Part shown: one piece after another, positions 11,353 through 14,214 of the stretch | How positions within the stretch are numbered: the first letter of the stretch is position 1 | How the letters are laid out: every line of letters starts with the position of its first letter | Assembly (NCBI GenBank): GCA_043819035.1 | Contig: JBDRFD010000097.1 | Location: forward strand, 1 to 14,214 | Direction: 5' to 3' | Source: UBA2144 sp043819035 | Lineage (GTDB): Bacteria > Patescibacteriota > Gracilibacteria > Peribacterales > Peribacteraceae | DNA length: 14,214 nt | Notes under the pieces: generated by a model | Told to the model about the DNA's origin: nothing | Databases searched by the model: none | The model's input: the letters and a program-made list of their open reading frames with translations, nothing else | Position numbers and translations under genes: made by a program

Positions 11353-11371
11353 GGTGTACGTGCTTACACCT
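11352..11371. promoter_or_regulatory. Operator candidate 2 overlapping the recA promoter
   Basis: TGGTGTA-N6-TACACCT, with six of seven outer bases symmetric and the GGTGTA/TACACC core perfect. It is the second copy of the dyad at 11273, centres 79 bases apart. It overlaps the last base of the proposed -10 box and the probable transcription start, the expected position for a repressor site. Confidence 0.65.
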
Positions 11372-11397
11372 TTCCCAATTTACTTCACTCCCTTATT

Positions 11398-12477
11398 ATG
11401 AAAAAACAGACAGCTACCCCAACTAAGCTCATGAAAACGCATGAACCAACTACCAATTTAAAAAAAGATCCCAAGGCGGAGGCAATCAAAACAGCCCTCG
11501 CACAAATAGAAAAGCAGTACGGCGAAGGAGCCATTATGGAGATGAATAAAGATCACATATCGAATGTTATCCGTTTTCCTTCAGGTTCTTTGTCACTCGA
11601 CATTGCGCTGGGCGGTGGTATTCCACAGGGGCGTGTTATAGAAATATTCGGTCCTGAGTCATCCGGAAAAACAACACTCGCGCTTCATGCGATAGCCGAA
11701 CGCCAGAAGGCCGGTGGCAAAGCTGCATTCATTGACGCAGAGCACGCACTCGATGTGCAATATGCCAGGAAGATCGGTGTGGACGTAGATAGCCTCCTTG
11801 TTTCTCAACCGGATGACGGTGAACAGGCACTCGAAATCACCGAGACACTCGTACGCAGTGGTGCAATTGACATGATTGTCATTGACTCTGTCGCCGCTTT
11901 AACGCCCCGTGCTGAAATCGAAGGCATGATGGGTGACAGCCACATGGGGCTTCAGGCGCGCCTCATGAGCCAGGCCCTAAGGAAATTGACGTCTATTGTG
12001 AGCAAAACAAGTTGTACGATTATTTTTATCAATCAGATGCGTATGAAGATTGGGGTGATGTTCGGCAATCCGGAGACGACAACCGGAGGCAATGCGCTCA
12101 AGTTTTATTCTTCTATCCGTATTGATGTACGGCGCATCGACAAGATTTTGGAAAAGATTCCTTCCACGAAAGAAGGACAGCAAGTTCAACAAGAAATTGT
12201 TGGAAACCGTACACGGGTGAAAGTAGTGAAGAACAAGATCGCTCCGCCATTCAGGCAGGCAGAGTTTGATATTCTCTACGCGCAGGGTATCAGTAAAGAA
12301 GGTGATATTCTGGATCTTGGAGTTAAATATGGCATCCTAGAGAAATCGGGTGCGTATTTCCGTCATGGTGAAGAGACTCTTGGCCAAGGGCGTGAGCAGG
12401 CGAGGCAATTCTTGGTTGAGAATAAGAAGCTCGCACAGACTTTAGAGAGGGAAATTAGGAAGGCGGCTGGTCTATGA
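11398..12477 (+). CDS. recA: RecA recombinase
   Basis: RecA (359 residues) forms ATP-dependent filaments on single-stranded DNA, performs strand exchange in recombinational repair, and in many bacteria triggers LexA self-cleavage. Visible motifs: Walker A GPESSGKT (85-92), FIDAEHALD with the catalytic glutamate (111-119), Walker B MIVIDSVAAL (159-168), loop L1 region EIEGMMGDSHMG (173-184), and the INQMRMKIGVMFGNPETTTG block with loop L2 (211-230). The C-terminal domain contains VKVVKNKIAPPF. The ATG at 11398 is chosen because the 23-residue extension to 11329 has no RecA similarity and crosses the promoter. No Shine-Dalgarno sequence precedes it. An insertion of about 11 residues (within 248-267) precedes VGNRTRVKVV relative to E. 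coli and Firmicutes RecA. The stop is TGA. Confidence 0.98.
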   Translation: MKKQTATPTKLMKTHEPTTNLKKDPKAEAIKTALAQIEKQYGEGAIMEMNKDHISNVIRFPSGSLSLDIALGGGIPQGRVIEIFGPESSGKTTLALHAIAERQKAGGKAAFIDAEHALDVQYARKIGVDVDSLLVSQPDDGEQALEITETLVRSGAIDMIVIDSVAALTPRAEIEGMMGDSHMGLQARLMSQALRKLTSIVSKTSCTIIFINQMRMKIGVMFGNPETTTGGNALKFYSSIRIDVRRIDKILEKIPSTKEGQQVQQEIVGNRTRVKVVKNKIAPPFRQAEFDILYAQGISKEGDILDLGVKYGILEKSGAYFRHGEETLGQGREQARQFLVENKKLAQTLEREIRKAAGL

Positions 12478-12481
12478 TTTT

Positions 12482-12529
12482 AGCTTGTAGCTGGTAGGCA
12501 ACATTCCTGCAGGCTATCAGCTACAAGCT
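12482..12529. repeat. Strong hairpin between recA and dnaB
   Basis: AGCTTGTAGCTG (12482-12493) is exactly complementary to 12518-12529. The stem extends to 16 bp (12482-12497/12514-12529) with one G-T pair and a 16-nt loop. It begins four bases after the recA stop. It may stop or stabilise recA transcripts, but only CGTTT follows, not a proper U-tract. Its sequence also fits a dispersed repeat type. Confidence 0.75.
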
Positions 12530-12640
12530 CGTTTCCACGTTCTTTCCACATCGTTCCCACGCAACTTGCAACGTGATAGAAGATTCCGCAAGAAGGATTA
12601 ATTGCTTAGAAGGGCAGGTGGTTTACAATCTGATTTCGCC

Positions 12641-14002
12641 ATGCCCACGACTAAATCCCCCATCTCTTCCGTAGAAACACAACCGCACTCCTTGGAAGTG
12701 GAGCGTACGGTCATTGGCGCACTTCTGATGGATCCGGATGCTATCGTAAAAGTCACAGATTTTCTTGTACCGGAGGACTTCTATGATCCTGTACTCCGTG
12801 AAATCTTCAAAATAATGTTCGGTCTCTATCAGGAGCACGAACCGATTGACTTCGTTACAGTTTCAAACAAACTTGTTGACAATAAGAAAGTCCAGGATAT
12901 AGGAGGCAGCGCATTTTTGGCTCAAATTGCAGCAGAAGTCCCAACTTCCTCACACATCTATCAGTACGGACAAATAGTAAAGACAAAGGCAATTCATAGA
13001 AGAATCATTGCGGCAGGGCAACATATAACGGCACTGGGGTACGAAGAAGACCGTCATGTGCCGGAGCTTCTGGAAGAGGTAGAAAAATCTATCTTTAAAA
13101 TCACCAATACATACCTCAAAGATAAGTTCATCCACATTCGCGACATTCTTGAAATGCGTTATGAAAGATTCGCAGAGCTTCATGAATCCGATGATGAAGA
13201 ATCATTCAAGGGGGTCCCCACAGGATTCACCTCTCTTGATACCAAGCTATCCGGTCTTCAGCCAAGCGATCTTATCATCATTGCAGCCAGACCAAGCATG
13301 GGAAAGACGAGCTTATCACTGAACATGGCACAGAACGCAGCCATTCGTTACGGAAAGAACGTAGGAATCTTCTCCTTGGAAATGAGCAAGGAGCAGCTGG
13401 TTGATCGCCTCTTCGCGTCCATGCTTGGTGTTGATTCCTGGAAGCTTCAACGTGGAAAACTTGAAGACAGCGACTTTCAGAACATGGGTCCGATTATGGA
13501 TGAGCTGAATAAAGCAAATATCTTTATTGATGATTCGGTCATTTCTTCCATGCCTGAGCTACGTGCAAAATCACGCAGGCTCCAGATGGAGAATGGCCTC
13601 GACCTTCTGATTGTAGATTACTTGCAGCTCATGAGCACAGGAAATGCCAGTTACGCAGGGAATCGCGTCCAAGAAATTTCCGAAATCTCCCGTTCGCTAA
13701 AACAACTGGCACGTGAGCTTCATATTCCTATTATCGCACTTTCGCAGTTGTCTCGTGCCGTCGAGAGCCGTCCTGGAAACATTCCTCAGCTCTCCGATCT
13801 TCGTGATTCAGGTTCAATTGAGCAGGATGCTGACGTTGTAATGATGATGTATCGCGAAGATTACTATGAAGAAGATTCCGATCGTCCGGGAATGACCGAT
13901 ATTTACATACGTAAACATCGAAACGGGCCCATCGGTCGCGTAGAGCTTCACTTCCGAAAAGAACAAATGCGGTTTTATGATGTGGACAAAACTCATTCGT
14001 AG
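12641..14002 (+). CDS. dnaB: Replicative DNA helicase DnaB
   Basis: DnaB (453 residues) is the hexameric 5'-3' helicase that unwinds DNA at the replication fork and recruits primase. The N-terminal domain starts at PHSLEVERTVIGALLMDPDAI (about 15-115). A linker helix follows (about 161-183), then the RecA-like motor: Walker A ARPSMGKTS (216-224), SLEMSKEQLVDRL (245-257), Walker B LLIVDYLQL (322-330), ALSQLSRAVESR (366-377) and DLRDSGSIEQDADVV (386-400). It is full length with no intein. The ATG at 12641 is preferred to the TTG at 12602, whose 13 extra residues match nothing in the family. AGAAGG at 12608 is too far from the ATG to be a normal ribosome binding site. The stop is TAG. Confidence 0.97.
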   Translation: MPTTKSPISSVETQPHSLEVERTVIGALLMDPDAIVKVTDFLVPEDFYDPVLREIFKIMFGLYQEHEPIDFVTVSNKLVDNKKVQDIGGSAFLAQIAAEVPTSSHIYQYGQIVKTKAIHRRIIAAGQHITALGYEEDRHVPELLEEVEKSIFKITNTYLKDKFIHIRDILEMRYERFAELHESDDEESFKGVPTGFTSLDTKLSGLQPSDLIIIAARPSMGKTSLSLNMAQNAAIRYGKNVGIFSLEMSKEQLVDRLFASMLGVDSWKLQRGKLEDSDFQNMGPIMDELNKANIFIDDSVISSMPELRAKSRRLQMENGLDLLIVDYLQLMSTGNASYAGNRVQEISEISRSLKQLARELHIPIIALSQLSRAVESRPGNIPQLSDLRDSGSIEQDADVVMMMYREDYYEEDSDRPGMTDIYIRKHRNGPIGRVELHFRKEQMRFYDVDKTHS

Positions 14003-14059
14003 CGCAGTAGGATTGTAGCGCAGTATCACATCTGGCCTTGTACTGCGCTGCTGCGTTAC
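13999..14059. repeat. Nested hairpin overlapping the dnaB stop
   Basis: The inner stem AGCGCAGTA (14017-14025) pairs exactly with 14041-14049 around a 15-nt loop. The outer stem 13999-14007 pairs with 14051-14059 at 8 of 9 positions. The left arm is a direct repeat (AGCGCAGTA at 14001 and 14017). It lies between convergent genes and could act in both directions as a transcription end, but no U-tract is visible. Confidence 0.65.
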
Positions 14060-14101
14060 TGAGTTGCAATGGTAAGTCTTTTCTCAACTGAAGATGATCA
14101 T

Positions 14102-14115
14102 GAAATGATCATTTC
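14102..14115. repeat. Perfect 14-bp palindrome GAAATGATCATTTC
   Basis: The sequence equals its own reverse complement and is preceded by another TGATCA palindrome (14095-14100), in the gap between dnaB and the convergent gene. It is perhaps a protein site or part of a bidirectional terminator. No function can be assigned. Confidence 0.45.
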
Positions 14116-14147
14116 GGGATAGGGACAGAGGGGAGTATAGCACAGAG

Positions 14148-14214
14148 CTACGGGGCTTCTGGTGGTCGCATTTCTTTCCAGATTCTTCTGATCGCTTTCT
14201 TGAGTTCCCACTTC
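14148..14214 (-). CDS. C-terminal end of an unknown gene (partial)
   Basis: Read on the minus strand from the window edge, the frame gives KWELKKAIRRIWKEMRPPEAP followed by TAG. The amphipathic basic helix and proline-rich tail look like a real protein end. It would be convergent with dnaB, leaving a gap of about 145 bases. Only 21 codons are visible, so family and function cannot be told, and it could be chance. Confidence 0.4.
   Translation of the reverse strand, partial: KWELKKAIRRIWKEMRPPEAP

Larger units (their letters stand above)
11046..11397. other. Divergent intergenic region between lipoprotein gene and recA
   Basis: It holds a repeat hairpin (11146-11232), flanking ATCCCAAAAT / GATTTGGGATTT inverted sequences (about 11099-11112 and 11250-11262), two dyad operator candidates and a recA promoter candidate. 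No gene is supported: the in-frame upstream extension of recA crosses the promoter and operators and has no RecA-like sequence. Confidence 0.65.

Noticed and set aside
11329..11397. ATG at 11329 as the recA start
   Set aside because: The added 23 residues (MYEHFHYYGVRAYTFPN...) have no RecA character, and the segment overlaps the promoter -10 box and operator 2.
12475..12483. TGA as a sense codon (glycine code)
   Set aside because: Reading through the recA TGA would add only one residue after it before a TAG, and no TGA interrupts about 9 kb of the giant gene or dnaB. The standard bacterial code fits.
12602..12640. TTG at 12602 as the dnaB start
   Set aside because: The 13 extra residues match nothing in DnaB, and an ATG at 12641 gives the usual N terminus.
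13286..13320. Intein in DnaB
   Set aside because: The Walker A region ARPSMGKTS is uninterrupted and the protein has the normal length.

Overview
The window looks like a chromosomal segment of an uncultured bacterium, most plausibly of the Candidate Phyla Radiation / Patescibacteria (Peregrinibacteria- or Peribacteria-like). This placement is inferred, not proven. It rests on a giant LamG-bearing mosaic surface protein, very weak or absent Shine-Dalgarno sequences, intergenic spaces full of palindromic repeats, and standard stop codons. TAA, TAG and TGA all end genes and none occurs inside the long frames, which argues against a TGA-as-glycine code.

Layout. (1) Positions 2-9031 (+) hold the 3' part of one enormous gene for a secreted, membrane-anchored adhesin-like protein; its start lies upstream of the window. 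From N to C it contains the tail of a ~1.2 kb repeat unit, a WTNG/NW module, a full 1.2 kb unit with a LamG lectin-like domain, a second WTNG/NW module, two glycine-rich beta modules, a tandem 'VNGDLTLTGG' stretch, a second full 1.2 kb LamG unit, four SdrD-B-like calcium-binding beta domains, a coiled coil and ~400-residue amphipathic helical region, a small beta domain, and a C-terminal transmembrane helix with a basic tail. (2) 9032-9338 has no gene and carries inverted repeats. (3) 9339-9626 (-) is a small heptad-repeat coiled-coil protein. (4) 9627-10109 has no gene and contains a compound nested palindromic element of about 361 bp. (5) 10110-11045 (-) is a predicted lipoprotein. (6) 11046-11397 is a divergent intergenic region with a repeat hairpin, a recA promoter candidate and two copies of a 20-bp dyad that look like repressor operators. 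(7) 11398-12477 (+) is recA. (8) 12641-14002 (+) is dnaB, the replicative helicase. (9) 14003-14214 holds a nested hairpin and the last 21 codons of a convergent minus-strand gene.

How the genes fit together. recA and dnaB form a DNA recombination/replication pair on one strand, separated by a strong hairpin. The two dyads upstream of recA are the best candidate for damage-responsive control, with a LexA-type repressor as an inference. The giant protein and the lipoprotein belong to the cell surface. The giant protein repeats long segments at both protein and DNA level, with well conserved flanks around diverged LamG centres, consistent with recombination-driven diversification of a binding surface.

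The least ordinary parts are the recA operator pair, the LamG cassette pattern, the long amphipathic helical region next to the membrane anchor, a dispersed intergenic repeat captured inside the coding frame, and the compound palindrome at 9683-10043. No mobile-element protein, CRISPR array, tRNA or rRNA was seen.
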